64,000 nucleotides of DNA from Saccharospirillum salsuginis (GTDB taxonomy: Bacteria; Pseudomonadota; Gammaproteobacteria; Pseudomonadales; Natronospirillaceae), in NCBI RefSeq assembly GCF_014651855.1, contig NZ_BMXR01000010.1, positions 124,001 to 188,000 on the forward strand, written 5' to 3'. The position numbers and the translations under genes were made by a program. Each line of letters begins with the position of its first letter. Position 1 is the stretch's first letter. Shown here one piece after another: positions 42,828 to 51,667 of the stretch. The notes under the pieces were generated by a model that was not told the origin of the DNA, did not search any database, and saw nothing but the letters and a program-made list of their open reading frames with translations.

Positions 42828-43589
42828 ATGAAAGCTGTTTCCAGCCTGATTGTATTGGCCTGTTCCTGTGCCGCCGCCAGCGTCGCCTGGTCAGACACCA
42901 TCACCATACGCGCCGACAGTTGGTGCCCGATGAACTGCGAGCCCGGCACGACACAGCCGGGATACATGATCGAATTCGCCCGCGAGATCGCCGAGCAGAA
43001 CGGCCACAGCGTCGACTACCAAACCATGCCCTGGCGCCGCGCGGTGGATTCGGTACGCGAAGGTCAATTCGACTGCGTGGTCGGCGCCTATGTCGAGGAC
43101 GCCCCGGATTTCCGCTTCCCGGACGAACATTGGGGCCTGGACCAGACCGCCGTCTACGCCAAGGCCGACAGCGACTTCGCCTATGACGGGCTGGACTCGC
43201 TGCAAGGCGAAAAAATCGGCGTCATCGGCGGTTACGCCTACTCCGACGCTTTTGACGCCTTCGCCGAACAGAACCCGGACGTCGTACAGTGGCTCAACGC
43301 CGATAACGCCCTGGAAAACAACATCCGGAAGGTTCTCGCCGGCCGCCTGACCGCCACCCTGGAATCGCCCGCTGTTATGGGACATAAACTTAAATCCATG
43401 GGCGTTCAGAGCCAAATGAAGCGGGTCGGTTACCTCGGCGAAGGCAGTGAGATGTACATCGCCTGCAGTCCGGCCAAGGCCGCCACGGCGGGCTATGTAA
43501 CGATGTTCAGTGAGGGGACACGTCAATTGCGGGACAGTGGCCGATTGCAGGAGATTTTGGCGGACTACGGACTGGAGGACTGGAAGTAG
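42828..43589 (+). CDS. Orphan periplasmic binding protein, family 3
   Basis: 253 residues from ATG 42828 (GAGAGGGG upstream). Signal peptide VSSLIVLACSCAAASVAWS. The mature protein starts TITIRADSWCPMNCEPG, has GYMIEFAREIAEQNG, and RAVDSVREGQFDCVVGAYVEDAPDFRFPD-like blocks, the lobe pattern of family 3 binding proteins. Four cysteines may pair. There is no transporter next to it. Like the orphan at 19 kb it may deliver a ligand to a remote system or a sensor. It ends at a strong terminator shared with the tRNA. Confidence 0.82.
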   Translation: MKAVSSLIVLACSCAAASVAWSDTITIRADSWCPMNCEPGTTQPGYMIEFAREIAEQNGHSVDYQTMPWRRAVDSVREGQFDCVVGAYVEDAPDFRFPDEHWGLDQTAVYAKADSDFAYDGLDSLQGEKIGVIGGYAYSDAFDAFAEQNPDVVQWLNADNALENNIRKVLAGRLTATLESPAVMGHKLKSMGVQSQMKRVGYLGEGSEMYIACSPAKAATAGYVTMFSEGTRQLRDSGRLQEILADYGLEDWK

Positions 43590-43625
43590 AGTTTGAGGCG
43601 CTAGCTACAAATAAGTGACACTTAC

Positions 43626-43665
43626 AAAAAAGCCCCCGGGCCTTGCGGCACGGGGGCTTTTTTTT
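43626..43665. terminator. Bidirectional rho-independent terminator
   Basis: AAAAAA GCCCCCG, loop, CGGGGGC TTTTTTTT. The stem has T runs in both directions and so ends the binding-protein gene on plus and the tRNA on minus. Confidence 0.92.
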
Positions 43666-43670
43666 GAATC

Positions 43671-43758
43671 TGGCGGTGAGGGAGGGATTCGAACCCTCGA
43701 ACGGTTTCCCGTTACACACTTTCCAGGCGTGCGCCTTCGACCACTCGGCCACCTCACC
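43671..43758 (-). tRNA. tRNA-Ser (anticodon GGA)
   Basis: 88 nt. Acceptor stem GGTGAGG/CCTCACC, D arm GGCCGAGTGGTCGAAGGC, anticodon arm CACGC-CTGGAAA-GTGTG with anticodon GGA, a long variable arm (AACGGGAAACCGTT) that marks a class II tRNA, T arm with GGTTCGAATCC, and an encoded CCA. It reads UCC and UCU codons. Confidence 0.97.
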
Positions 43759-43893
43759 ATATTGTCCACTGCGCGGGATGTCCTGCACAACGGCGGCGAA
43801 CTTTATAGGATACCGGGGGCTAATGCAAGTTTTTGATATAAAACAATCAGTTAGCCTCTTCACATCATGCGCCCGACGGCGGCAGGCGCCGGT

Positions 43894-44466
43894 TTAAAGC
43901 CGGGACACAAAGTCGGCCGGATCCAGTTCGGGGATGGGTTTGTCCTCGCCGGCCGGGGTACCGAGGTATATAAACCCGACCAGTACATCGTCGGTGTCCA
44001 GGCCCAACCTGGCCCGCAAGCCCGGGCTGTAGGCTGCGGTGCCGGTCCGCCAGATGGCGCCGAGCCCCTGGGCATGAGCCGCGTTGACCAGGTTGGTGCA
44101 GGCGGCCCCGGTAGCCAGGATCTGTTCAATGGGCGGCACCTTGGGGTGCTCGGTGATGCGGGCCCAGGCGATCAGCACCAGCGGGGCCCGCAGCGGTGCG
44201 TTGAGCAGCTTGGTGATTTGCTTTTCGTCCAGGTCCGGCTGTTCAGCCCGAACACTTTCGGCCATCCATTCGCCGAGTTGGGTACGTTTGTCACCGCCGA
44301 CCTCGATGAATCGCCAGGGTCTGAGCCAGGCATGGTCCGGCGCGCGGAAGGCGGCCCGATAAAGCTCATCGAGTTGGTCGCGGCTGGGACCGGGTTCGGT
44401 CAGCCTGGGATGGGAGACGCGGGTCTGCAAGTGCGTCAAGGGTGTCTGGGTGGATTCGTCGGGCAT
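43894..44466 (-). CDS. Nitroreductase family protein, YdjA-like
   Basis: 190 residues from ATG 44466 (GAGGGGACC upstream). The short nitroreductase fold with FMN-contact blocks: RAAFRAPDHAWLRPWRFIEV (about 37-57), ILATGAACTNLVNAAHAQGLGAIWRTG (about 115-142), and LVGFIYLGTP near the end. Length and pattern fit YdjA. It probably reduces quinones or nitro compounds with NAD(P)H. It is divergent from the adenylate cyclase. Confidence 0.9.
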   Translation of the reverse strand: MPDESTQTPLTHLQTRVSHPRLTEPGPSRDQLDELYRAAFRAPDHAWLRPWRFIEVGGDKRTQLGEWMAESVRAEQPDLDEKQITKLLNAPLRAPLVLIAWARITEHPKVPPIEQILATGAACTNLVNAAHAQGLGAIWRTGTAAYSPGLRARLGLDTDDVLVGFIYLGTPAGEDKPIPELDPADFVSRL

Positions 44467-44590
44467 GGTCCCCTCAGTGATTTCGGTTCGAGAATCGGGT
44501 ATGGTAGCCGTTCTCAACCACTTTACTAGGGAGCCTCGGAACAAATCCAGCGAGGCGCTCCAAGTGTGAATTAACAGCGGAATCCCGTTA

Positions 44591-46027
44591 ATGAGTAAGC
44601 GGCCTGTCGCCCAAAAAAAGAAAAAACCGGCCAAACCGCCCGCAACACCTGATCTGGATCTCTATGACGATTTCACCGTGTTGCCGATTTCAGCCGAATT
44701 CAATTCTCGATCGCTGATCTATCTGACGCTGGCCGGTACCCTGGTCAGTATTCTGTATACGGGTCAGATCTCCAATCTGTTCACCATCATTGTCGCCTTC
44801 TGTCTGCTCTACCCGACGCTGATCCGGTTCTTGAGTATGCCCTTGCGCCAGCGCTATCCGAAGCAGGTCGGCTACACCCTGATGCTGTTCGATGCGTTCT
44901 TCATCGGCGCCATCCTGGTGGCCATGGGCTCGCCGCTGGTACCGACGCTGTTGCTGATCATCATGGCGAACGCCAGCTTTATCTGTGTGGGGCGCACCTC
45001 GTCCTACATCCTGTGCCTGCTGTTTCTGGTGCTGGGTGGCGGAGTCATGTACGCCATCGAACCGGTGGCCTACCTGACCGAGTCCAGCACCATCACCAAT
45101 GTCATCGCGGCCATCGGCGCCGGTCTCCACGTGGCTACCAACGCCTATTACACGGCCCAGCAGGCGCGGTATCTGAAAACCACCCGGCAGGAGCTGCATA
45201 CGCAGAGCCAAAAATACCGCGCGCTGTCGCAAAAACTGTCCAAGTACCTCTCGCCCCAGGTCTGGGAGACGATTTTCCGCGGCAAGCGCGACGTCAAGCT
45301 GGAAACCCAGCGCAAGCGACTGGTGATCTTCTTTTCCGACATCAAGGGTTTCTCGGAGATCTCCGAGATGATGGAGGCCGAGGCGCTGACCGAGCTGATC
45401 AACACCTATCTGACCGAAATGAGCCGGGTGGTGATGAAGTACGGCGGCACCATCGACAAGTTCATCGGCGACGCCATCATGGTCTTTTTCGGCGACCCGG
45501 AATCCAAGGGCGCCCGCCAGGACACTCTGGCCTGTGTGTCGATGGCGATCGAGATGCGCAAGCTGATGCGGGTGCTGCGCCAGCGCTGGCGCGCCCAGGG
45601 TATTCAGCAGCCGCTGGAAATCCGCATGGGCATCAACTCGGGGTACTGCACGGTGGGCAACTTCGGCGCCGAGACGCGGATGGACTACACCATTCTGGGC
45701 AAGGAGGTGAACCTGGCCTCCCGGCTGGAGTCTTCGGCGGAGCCGGGCGAGATTCTGGTGTCGTACGACACCTATGCCCAGATCAAGGACAAGATTCTGT
45801 GCCGCGAGAAGGGGCACATCAAGGCCAAGGGCTTTTCGCGGCCGGTACCGATCTACCAGGTGGTGGATTTCCGGCGGGATCTGGGGGCCAAGCACAGCTT
45901 TACCGAACTGGAGCTGGAGGGCTTCACGTTGTCACTCGACATGGAGAAAGTGCGGAATTACGACCGGGATAGGATTCTCTCTGCCATCGAGAAGGTCAAA
46001 ACCTCTTTGAATAATAAGACGCCTTGA
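44591..46027 (+). CDS. cyaB: MASE2-type class III adenylate cyclase, CyaB-like
   Basis: 478 residues. An N-terminal membrane domain of the MASE2 type spans about 38-190; the C-terminal class III cyclase domain spans about 240-430. The two metal-binding aspartates are D250 (FFSDIKGFSEISE) and D294 (KFIGDAIMVFFG); the DYTILGKEVNLASRLE block holds the transition-state residues. This is the layout of Pseudomonas aeruginosa CyaB, the cAMP source for Vfr. So cAMP is likely made at the membrane in response to an unknown cue. A short hydrophilic lysine-rich start (KKKKPAKPP) precedes the sensor. Confidence 0.9.
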   Translation: MSKRPVAQKKKKPAKPPATPDLDLYDDFTVLPISAEFNSRSLIYLTLAGTLVSILYTGQISNLFTIIVAFCLLYPTLIRFLSMPLRQRYPKQVGYTLMLFDAFFIGAILVAMGSPLVPTLLLIIMANASFICVGRTSSYILCLLFLVLGGGVMYAIEPVAYLTESSTITNVIAAIGAGLHVATNAYYTAQQARYLKTTRQELHTQSQKYRALSQKLSKYLSPQVWETIFRGKRDVKLETQRKRLVIFFSDIKGFSEISEMMEAEALTELINTYLTEMSRVVMKYGGTIDKFIGDAIMVFFGDPESKGARQDTLACVSMAIEMRKLMRVLRQRWRAQGIQQPLEIRMGINSGYCTVGNFGAETRMDYTILGKEVNLASRLESSAEPGEILVSYDTYAQIKDKILCREKGHIKAKGFSRPVPIYQVVDFRRDLGAKHSFTELELEGFTLSLDMEKVRNYDRDRILSAIEKVKTSLNNKTP

Positions 46028-46061
46028 GTGTCTTACACCCCTTGTTACTGTGGTTGAACCC

Positions 46062-46175
46062 TCGCCGGGGTGGGGGTGGACCTCCAGAGGGCCGCCGTGA
46101 ACCCGTCCATGGGGGCTTGACCTCGGCATCCATGCCTCGCACATCCCTCTGGAGGTCCACCCCCACCCGGCGCTA
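46062..46175 (-). repeat. Two-stem intergenic repeat, copy 13
   Basis: Long outer arms: CCGGGGTGGGGGTGGACC pairs with GGTCCACCCCCACCCGG, extended by CTCCAGAGG/CCTCTGGAG; inner hairpin GGCATCCATGCC; reverse orientation. It lies downstream of the cyclase gene, between convergent genes. Confidence 0.85.
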
Positions 46176-46243
46176 GCCTGCAGTTTCCGTCGAGGAGTTT
46201 TCTGGGAATGTGGGCATCTGATAATCATGCCACGGCAAGCCAG

Positions 46244-46362
46244 CAACGGGCGGAGGGGGGATGCTTTGGAAGGGACATCTGAGGCATGGATGCCGATGCT
46301 AAGCGTACATGGACGTATTTACAGCGGTCCCTGGAAAAGCATACCCTGCCGCCCGTTGCGGG
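46244..46362 (+). repeat. Two-stem intergenic repeat, copy 14
   Basis: Outer arms GCAACGGGCGG...ATGCTTT and AAAGCAT...CCGCCCGTTGC; inner hairpin GGCATGGATGCC; core CGTACATGGACGTATTTACAG; 3' boundary GCGGGTT. It is the most diverged full copy and lies just downstream of queF. Confidence 0.75.
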
Positions 46363-46395
46363 TTTATGCCACGATAGATAAACCAGCCTCCCAGA

Positions 46396-47223
46396 CTACT
46401 GCCGAACCAACCGACGGTTATCCGCCTTGAAGTTGGGGTCGTTGCTTCGGTAGGGGTTGATGTCCAGACCGCCCCGACGAACGTAGCGCGCATACACCGT
46501 CAATTGTTTCACCCCGCATTCCCGTTTCAAGTCCTGAAAAATCCGCTCGACGCACTGCTCGTGGAATTCGTTGTGCTGTCGAAAGGAGATCAGGTATTTC
46601 AACAAGGCGGCCTGATCGAGCCGAGGGCCGGTGTAGTCGATAACGACACTGCCCCAATCCGGCTGACCGGTGACCAGGCAGTTGGATTTGAGCAGGTGGC
46701 TGTGCAGGACTTCGTGGACCACCTCGTCGGACGCTGCGGCCAGCAGGCCGGGGTCGGTCTGGTATTGGTCGGTTTCGATGTCGAGTTCGTCGATGCAGTG
46801 CCCCGGCAGGGCGGCGATGTCAGCGCTGTGGCCCATCTGGCTGAGCGGAACCAGGGTGACGCGGACCTCGGCCCCGGCGGCCCTGGAAAGATCGGCCGTC
46901 ATCCGGTCGGCGGCTTCGCGAACGCTGTCGAACTTCGTTTGGTTGAAGGAGTTCAGGTACAGCTTGAAACTCTTCGATTCGATCAGTCGCGGCGAATCCG
47001 CCGGGATGAAAAATTCCCCCATCGCCACGATCGGCTTGCCCTTGGCGTTCAGCCAGCTCAGCTCATAGGCGTTCCAGATGTCCACGCCGTGGAACGGCAG
47101 ATCGCCGGTGATGCCGATTTCCTCGCGCTTGCCGCTCCGTTCGATCGGAAACAGCAAACTCGGGTCGTACTCGGCGATGTAGGCGCTGGTTTTACCCAGC
47201 GGCGAATGTTCGGGGGTATGCAT
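46396..47223 (-). CDS. queF: NADPH-dependent 7-cyano-7-deazaguanine reductase QueF
   Basis: 275 residues, the long unimodular-pair (YqfK-like) form. The catalytic cysteine is C182 in LKSNCLVTGQPDWGS with the general acid D189, and the QueF motif ESKSFKLY is at 82-89. It reduces preQ0 to preQ1 in queuosine synthesis for tRNA. QHNEFHEQCVERIF near residue 217 binds the substrate ring. It is a lone gene downstream of the ABC pair on the same strand. Confidence 0.96.
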   Translation of the reverse strand: MHTPEHSPLGKTSAYIAEYDPSLLFPIERSGKREEIGITGDLPFHGVDIWNAYELSWLNAKGKPIVAMGEFFIPADSPRLIESKSFKLYLNSFNQTKFDSVREAADRMTADLSRAAGAEVRVTLVPLSQMGHSADIAALPGHCIDELDIETDQYQTDPGLLAAASDEVVHEVLHSHLLKSNCLVTGQPDWGSVVIDYTGPRLDQAALLKYLISFRQHNEFHEQCVERIFQDLKRECGVKQLTVYARYVRRGGLDINPYRSNDPNFKADNRRLVRQ

Positions 47224-47238
47224 GGCGTTTTCCAGGTT

Positions 47239-48009
47239 TCAGCTGCGCAGTCCGCGCCCGGTATGCAGTAGATAGAGCGCCCAGCTCATCAGGGCACCCA
47301 TGAACAGGAACAACATACCATAGGCGGCGAAAATCGGGATATCGCTGATGCCGATGATGCCGTAACGGAAGGTGTTCACCATGTACAGGATGGGGTTCAG
47401 CTTACTGACCCATTGCCAGACCTCCGGCAGCATGGAGACCGAATAGAAAACGCCGCCAAGGTAGGTCAGCGGGGTCAGGATAAAGGTCGGTACGATGGTG
47501 ACGTCGTCGAACTTGGTGGCGAAGATGGCGTTGATCAGGCCGGCGGTGGCGAAGACCACGGCGGTCATCAGGATCACCGAGAGCGTCACCCAGATGTTGT
47601 GGACCTGCAGGTCGGTGAACCAGAGGCTGAGCGCGGTCACGATCAGGCCACAGGCCAGCCCCCGCGATACACCACCGATGACGAAGCCCAGCAGGATCAC
47701 CCAGTTCGGAACCGGTGCGACCATCAGCTCTTCGATGGATTTCTGGAACTTGTTCGAGAAAAAGCTGGAACTGACGTTGCCGTAACTGTTGGTGATGACA
47801 CTCATCATGATCAGGCCGGGTACGATGAACTGCATGTAGTCGAAGCCGTCCATGGTGCCGACGCGACTGCCGATCAGATTCCCGAAGATGATGAAGTACA
47901 GCACCATGGTGATGGCGGGTGGCAACAGGGTTTGCTGCCAGATGCGCATGAAGCGGCGCACCTCTTTGAAGACGATGGAGGAGAAAGCGACCCAGTAAGG
48001 ATGATTCAC
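47239..48009 (-). CDS. yadH: ABC-2 type permease, YadH-like
   Basis: 256 residues, six membrane helices. ABC-2 blocks include TLLPPAITMVLYFIIFGNLIG (about 26-47), the amphipathic FQKSIEELMVAPVPNWVILLGFVIGG (about 88-113) and the EPYLGGVFYSV-like TYLGGVFYSVSMLPEVWQ near residue 185. It pairs with the preceding ATPase to export an unknown compound. Its ATG overlaps the end of the ATPase gene (ATGA). Confidence 0.88.
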   Translation of the reverse strand: MNHPYWVAFSSIVFKEVRRFMRIWQQTLLPPAITMVLYFIIFGNLIGSRVGTMDGFDYMQFIVPGLIMMSVITNSYGNVSSSFFSNKFQKSIEELMVAPVPNWVILLGFVIGGVSRGLACGLIVTALSLWFTDLQVHNIWVTLSVILMTAVVFATAGLINAIFATKFDDVTIVPTFILTPLTYLGGVFYSVSMLPEVWQWVSKLNPILYMVNTFRYGIIGISDIPIFAAYGMLFLFMGALMSWALYLLHTGRGLRS

Positions 48010-48938
48010 GCAGTGGCCTCCTGTTGGCTGGGGGTGGTGAGGTCGACGAAGAGTTCTTCCAGGCGATTGGTTTTTGGACGGATGCTGACCACGTCCAGCC
48101 CGGCCTGCTCGAACAGGGCGAAGACCCGGTTCAGGCTCTGGCCGTTGGTCAGGTCGAACTCGATGCTGTGTTCGTCGACCAGGCGGCTGGACAGCCCTTC
48201 AAGCGCCGGCGCCTCGGACAGGGTGCCGCGTACGTCCGCGACGAAGGTGGCCCGCTGCTTCCCTTTGAGCAGTTCCTTGGTCGGCGCCTGGGCGATGATT
48301 TCACCGTGGTTGATGATGGCGATGTTCCGGCACAGACTCTCGGCTTCCTCGAGATAGTGTGTGGTCAGGATGATGGTGGTGCCTTCGGCGTTCAGTTGCG
48401 TCAGGAAGCGCCACATGGAACGGCGGATCTCGATGTCCACGCCGGCTGTGGGCTCGTCCAGAATCAACATGCGCGGTTCATGCACCAGCGCCCGGGCGAT
48501 CATCAGCCGGCGCTTCATGCCGCCGGACAGCATGCGGGACTGGACATCGCGTTTGTCCCAGAGGTCGAGTTGTTTCAGGTATTTTTCCGCCCGTTGCCGA
48601 GCGAGCCGGGGCCTGAGGCCATAATAGCCGGCCTGCTGGATGAGGATGTCCTCGACTTTCTCGAACGTGTTGAAGTTGAATTCCTGGGGAACCACACCCA
48701 GGCTTCGTTTCACACGTTCACGTTCGGTATCCAGATCGTGCCCACACACGCGGACCGTGCCGGAGCCCTTGTTGACGAGTGAGGAAACAATACCCAATGT
48801 GGTCGATTTACCGGCCCCGTTCGGGCCCAGCAGGGCGAAGAAATCGCCTTGTTCCACGTCAAGGTCGATGCCCTTGAGAGCTTCGAAGCCGTTGTCATAG
48901 ACCTTGCGTAGTTGCTTGATTTCGAGCGCTTTGGTCAT
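48006..48938 (-). CDS. yadG: ABC-2 type ATPase, YadG-like
   Basis: 310 residues from ATG 48938. Walker A GPNGAGKS (38-45), signature LSGGM (137-141), Walker B LILDEP (158-163), H-loop TTHYLEEAE. The LSGGMKRRL form is typical of drug-type exporters. The last about 80 residues are the C-terminal extension usual in the YadG group. It is translated together with the permease gene. Confidence 0.9.
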   Translation of the reverse strand: MTKALEIKQLRKVYDNGFEALKGIDLDVEQGDFFALLGPNGAGKSTTLGIVSSLVNKGSGTVRVCGHDLDTERERVKRSLGVVPQEFNFNTFEKVEDILIQQAGYYGLRPRLARQRAEKYLKQLDLWDKRDVQSRMLSGGMKRRLMIARALVHEPRMLILDEPTAGVDIEIRRSMWRFLTQLNAEGTTIILTTHYLEEAESLCRNIAIINHGEIIAQAPTKELLKGKQRATFVADVRGTLSEAPALEGLSSRLVDEHSIEFDLTNGQSLNRVFALFEQAGLDVVSIRPKTNRLEELFVDLTTPSQQEATA

Positions 48939-49071
48939 GGAAACCCTGATGTCGAAGAATTGGAAGGAATGCTGGCCCACTACCGCCTTGCCGGTTGTAC
49001 GACGGGGGAACCCGATCACTGAATCGATGCGTATAAGTGGTTACTAATACTGAATTTTCAACGGAGTGGCG

Positions 49072-49959
49072 ATGAAAGTCCTGATCACCGGTGCCTCCGG
49101 CCTGCTCGGCAGCGCCCTGGCGCAACGCTATCTGGAACGCGGACATGAGCTGTGGTGCTGGCAACACCGCCGCCCCCTGCCCGAGGCACTGGCGGGCCAT
49201 GTACGCAGCGTCCACACAGTGGAAGACCTCAGCGGCCATTTCGACCAGGTGGTGAACCTGGCTGGTGCCAGCATCGCCGGCGGTCCGTGGACATCCAGTC
49301 GTCGAAACATCATCCGCGAGTCTCGCGTCGAATTTACCCGGACCCTGCTCACCGCCGCACGTGAGCACAGGTACAGTATCGGCCATCTGATCAGCGGTTC
49401 GGCCGTGGGTTACTATGGTAACAACCGTCAGCCGGTAAACGAAGACGCTCCCCCGGGGACAGGTTTCGGTGCCGAATTCGTGTCCGAGTGGGAGGCCGTG
49501 GCGCGCTCCTTCGATGACTGCATTCCCCACATCAGCCTGGTACGTACCGGCTTGGTGTTGAGCCACCGTGGCGGCCTGCTGACCCCCTTGACGCTGCCGG
49601 CCCGGTTCGGTCTAGCCACCCGCCTGGGAAACGGTCGACAAGGCCAGAGCTGGATCCATGAACGCGACTGGTTGAATGCAATCGACTGGATCCAGGAGCA
49701 AACACTGACCGGCCCGGTCAATCTGACGGCCCCCAATCCGGTCAGCCAGGACGAGTTCAACGCCACTCTGGCGCGCGTCCTCCGCCGGCCCTACTTCATG
49801 CGCATGCCCGGTGCGCCGCTGCGGCTGGCCTTGGGAGAGATGGCCAGTCTGGTGCTTGAGGGGCAGTATGTTCATCCGGAAAAACTGCAACACAGCGGCT
49901 TCACCTTTCAATTCGGGTATCTGGAAGACGCTCTCAGGCAGGTACTGGGTCGCGCCTGA
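49072..49959 (+). CDS. TIGR01777 family epimerase/SDR, YfcH-like
   Basis: 295 residues from ATG 49072 with GGAG at the right distance. Rossmann motif VLITGASGLLGSALAQ (3-18; GxxGxxG), VVNLAGASIAGGPW (about 60-73), and LISGSAVGYYG (about 106-116) are the signature of TIGR01777. Many members have lost the catalytic tyrosine; YfcH is linked to envelope or cell-division functions, but the substrate is unknown. It diverges from the YadGH genes. Confidence 0.88.
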   Translation: MKVLITGASGLLGSALAQRYLERGHELWCWQHRRPLPEALAGHVRSVHTVEDLSGHFDQVVNLAGASIAGGPWTSSRRNIIRESRVEFTRTLLTAAREHRYSIGHLISGSAVGYYGNNRQPVNEDAPPGTGFGAEFVSEWEAVARSFDDCIPHISLVRTGLVLSHRGGLLTPLTLPARFGLATRLGNGRQGQSWIHERDWLNAIDWIQEQTLTGPVNLTAPNPVSQDEFNATLARVLRRPYFMRMPGAPLRLALGEMASLVLEGQYVHPEKLQHSGFTFQFGYLEDALRQVLGRA

Positions 49960-50033
49960 GCTCGCATCATCCTCAAACCGGCGGCCGCTTCTGGTATGAT
50001 CCGTGACCGGATTCACAGATCATCGGAGCAGTC

Positions 50034-50657
50034 ATGATCGACCTGACCCCTTATCGCGCCCTCATTTTCGACATGGACGGCACCCTGGTGGAAAGCGGCC
50101 CCTTGCACGAAATTGCCTGGCGGGAGACGCTGGAACGCTATGGACTGCCCATTCTGCCGGCCCTGATGCGCTCTCTGGCCGGCGTACCGACCCGACAGAC
50201 ACTGGAGATCGTCGCGCGCGAAAGCGGGGTTTCGCTTCCCGCACCGGTCGATGAAATGAACGCCTTCAAAGAAGCCCGGGTCAGTGAGCTGGCTCCCCGA
50301 TACGTCAAGGCCACGGCCCTCGGCAACCTGGCTTTGGAACAGAACGGCCTGCGTCCCATGGCGGTCGGGACCGGGGCGGATACCGACGAAGCACGGCGCA
50401 TTCTGGACCACTGTGGCCTGCTGTCCTTGTTCGATGTGGTGGTCGGCGCCGACCAGGTGCAGCACCCCAAACCCGCCCCGGACACCTTCCTGGCCTGCGC
50501 CCGGGCGCTGGACCACCCACCGCACGAATGCGTGGTGTTCGAGGATGCGGACCTCGGCATCGAGGCGGCCCAGGCCGCCGGTATGGCGGTTATCGATGTA
50601 CGCAGCCGCTTTCAGTTCGTCAATGAGTACTTCCTCGCCGACGAGGCCGTCGGCTAA
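50034..50657 (+). CDS. HAD phosphatase, YqaB-like (fructose-1-phosphatase)
   Basis: 207 residues. The HAD nucleophile motif DMDGT is at 13-17, followed by a helical cap, motif II/III around RPMAVGTGADTDEAR, HPKPAPDTFL (about 144-153) and the metal motif VVFEDADLGIEAAQAAGM. The RPMAVGTG and VFEDADxGIxAA blocks are closest to E. coli YqaB, which dephosphorylates fructose-1-phosphate and related sugars. Its 3' end overlaps the asparaginase gene by 4 bp. Confidence 0.88.
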   Translation: MIDLTPYRALIFDMDGTLVESGPLHEIAWRETLERYGLPILPALMRSLAGVPTRQTLEIVARESGVSLPAPVDEMNAFKEARVSELAPRYVKATALGNLALEQNGLRPMAVGTGADTDEARRILDHCGLLSLFDVVVGADQVQHPKPAPDTFLACARALDHPPHECVVFEDADLGIEAAQAAGMAVIDVRSRFQFVNEYFLADEAVG

Positions 50658-51667
50658 TCCGGATTGGGAATGTCCGCGAACGCGGACCCCACCGCCCGGA
50701 TCTCGCCGGTCACGATCCGGTTCCGGTTGCGAATCGCCGGCTGACGCTCTTCCGGGCTGATCGGCAGCCCCAGCCGGTGCAATATTTCGCTCATGGCCAC
50801 TTCGGCGGCCAGGGCCGAGCCGGAATCCATCTTCAGGGCAATGCCCAGCTTCCACTCCGGCAGGGCGGCGATGTAGACGCCCTCGGCACCCACTTTCAGA
50901 AAGGCTCGACCGTTCAGCGCCATCATCATCCGCGTGCAGTAGCGACCGGTTCCGGCCACATAGAACGGGTTTCGGGTCGCGGCGCTGTACAGCGCCTGCG
51001 CCGGTTCCAGGAATTCCGTCGGCAGTCGGTGCGGGTCGGCGAAGCGCGCGAACCCCAGAGCCAGGCGATGCAACGGCATGGCCCAGGTCGGCGCCGTACA
51101 GCCATCGGGCGAGACGGGAGCATGAACCAGGTCGGTGTCGCAACACCGCTCGATGCACACCCGAATGGCCTGTTGTACCGGGTGATCGGCCTTCGAGTAG
51201 CCGTGGTGGTCCCATTCCTCCTGCCGGGCGAGGGCCAGCATACCGGCATGCTTGCCGGAACAGTTATTGTGGCGAGCATCGGGACGGTGATGGCTCCAGG
51301 CCAGGTCCACTGTCGCTCGCTCGCCCATCGGCCAGTGATAACCGCATTCCAGGTCGGTGAGACTCAGACCGAGTTTGGTCAGGAATTCAATGACTTTCTC
51401 GGTATGCCTTGCCTCTCCTTCATGGGAGGCGCAGGTCAGGGCCAGGTCGATGTCGTCCAGGCCGAAAGCCTTCGGCGCGCCGGAAGCGACCATGGGCAGC
51501 GCCTGGAACGCCTTGATCGCCGAGCGCGGATAGGTCAACCGATCCGTATCCCCAATCGACCAGATCGTCTCGCCCGTACTGCGCATCACCACGGCACGTC
51601 CGCGATGTTCACTCTCCACCGCGTCGGCGCGCGTCAGTTCAACCAGGGTCGGATTGGCCAAGGTCAT
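50654..51667 (-). CDS. L-asparaginase II (Rhizobium-type)
   Basis: 337 residues from ATG 51667 (GGGAG upstream). This is the PF06089 type that lacks resemblance to E. coli AnsA/B. Family blocks are YPRSAIKAFQALPMVASGA (about 46-64), LTCASHEGEARH (about 77-88), HNNCSGKHAGMLALAR (about 132-147) and SGSALAAEVAM near residue 285. It hydrolyses asparagine to aspartate and ammonia in the cytoplasm. It starts 29 bp inside the end of the cyclic-nucleotide-binding gene, which implies coupled translation. Confidence 0.92.
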   Translation of the reverse strand: MTLANPTLVELTRADAVESEHRGRAVVMRSTGETIWSIGDTDRLTYPRSAIKAFQALPMVASGAPKAFGLDDIDLALTCASHEGEARHTEKVIEFLTKLGLSLTDLECGYHWPMGERATVDLAWSHHRPDARHNNCSGKHAGMLALARQEEWDHHGYSKADHPVQQAIRVCIERCCDTDLVHAPVSPDGCTAPTWAMPLHRLALGFARFADPHRLPTEFLEPAQALYSAATRNPFYVAGTGRYCTRMMMALNGRAFLKVGAEGVYIAALPEWKLGIALKMDSGSALAAEVAMSEILHRLGLPISPEERQPAIRNRNRIVTGEIRAVGSAFADIPNPD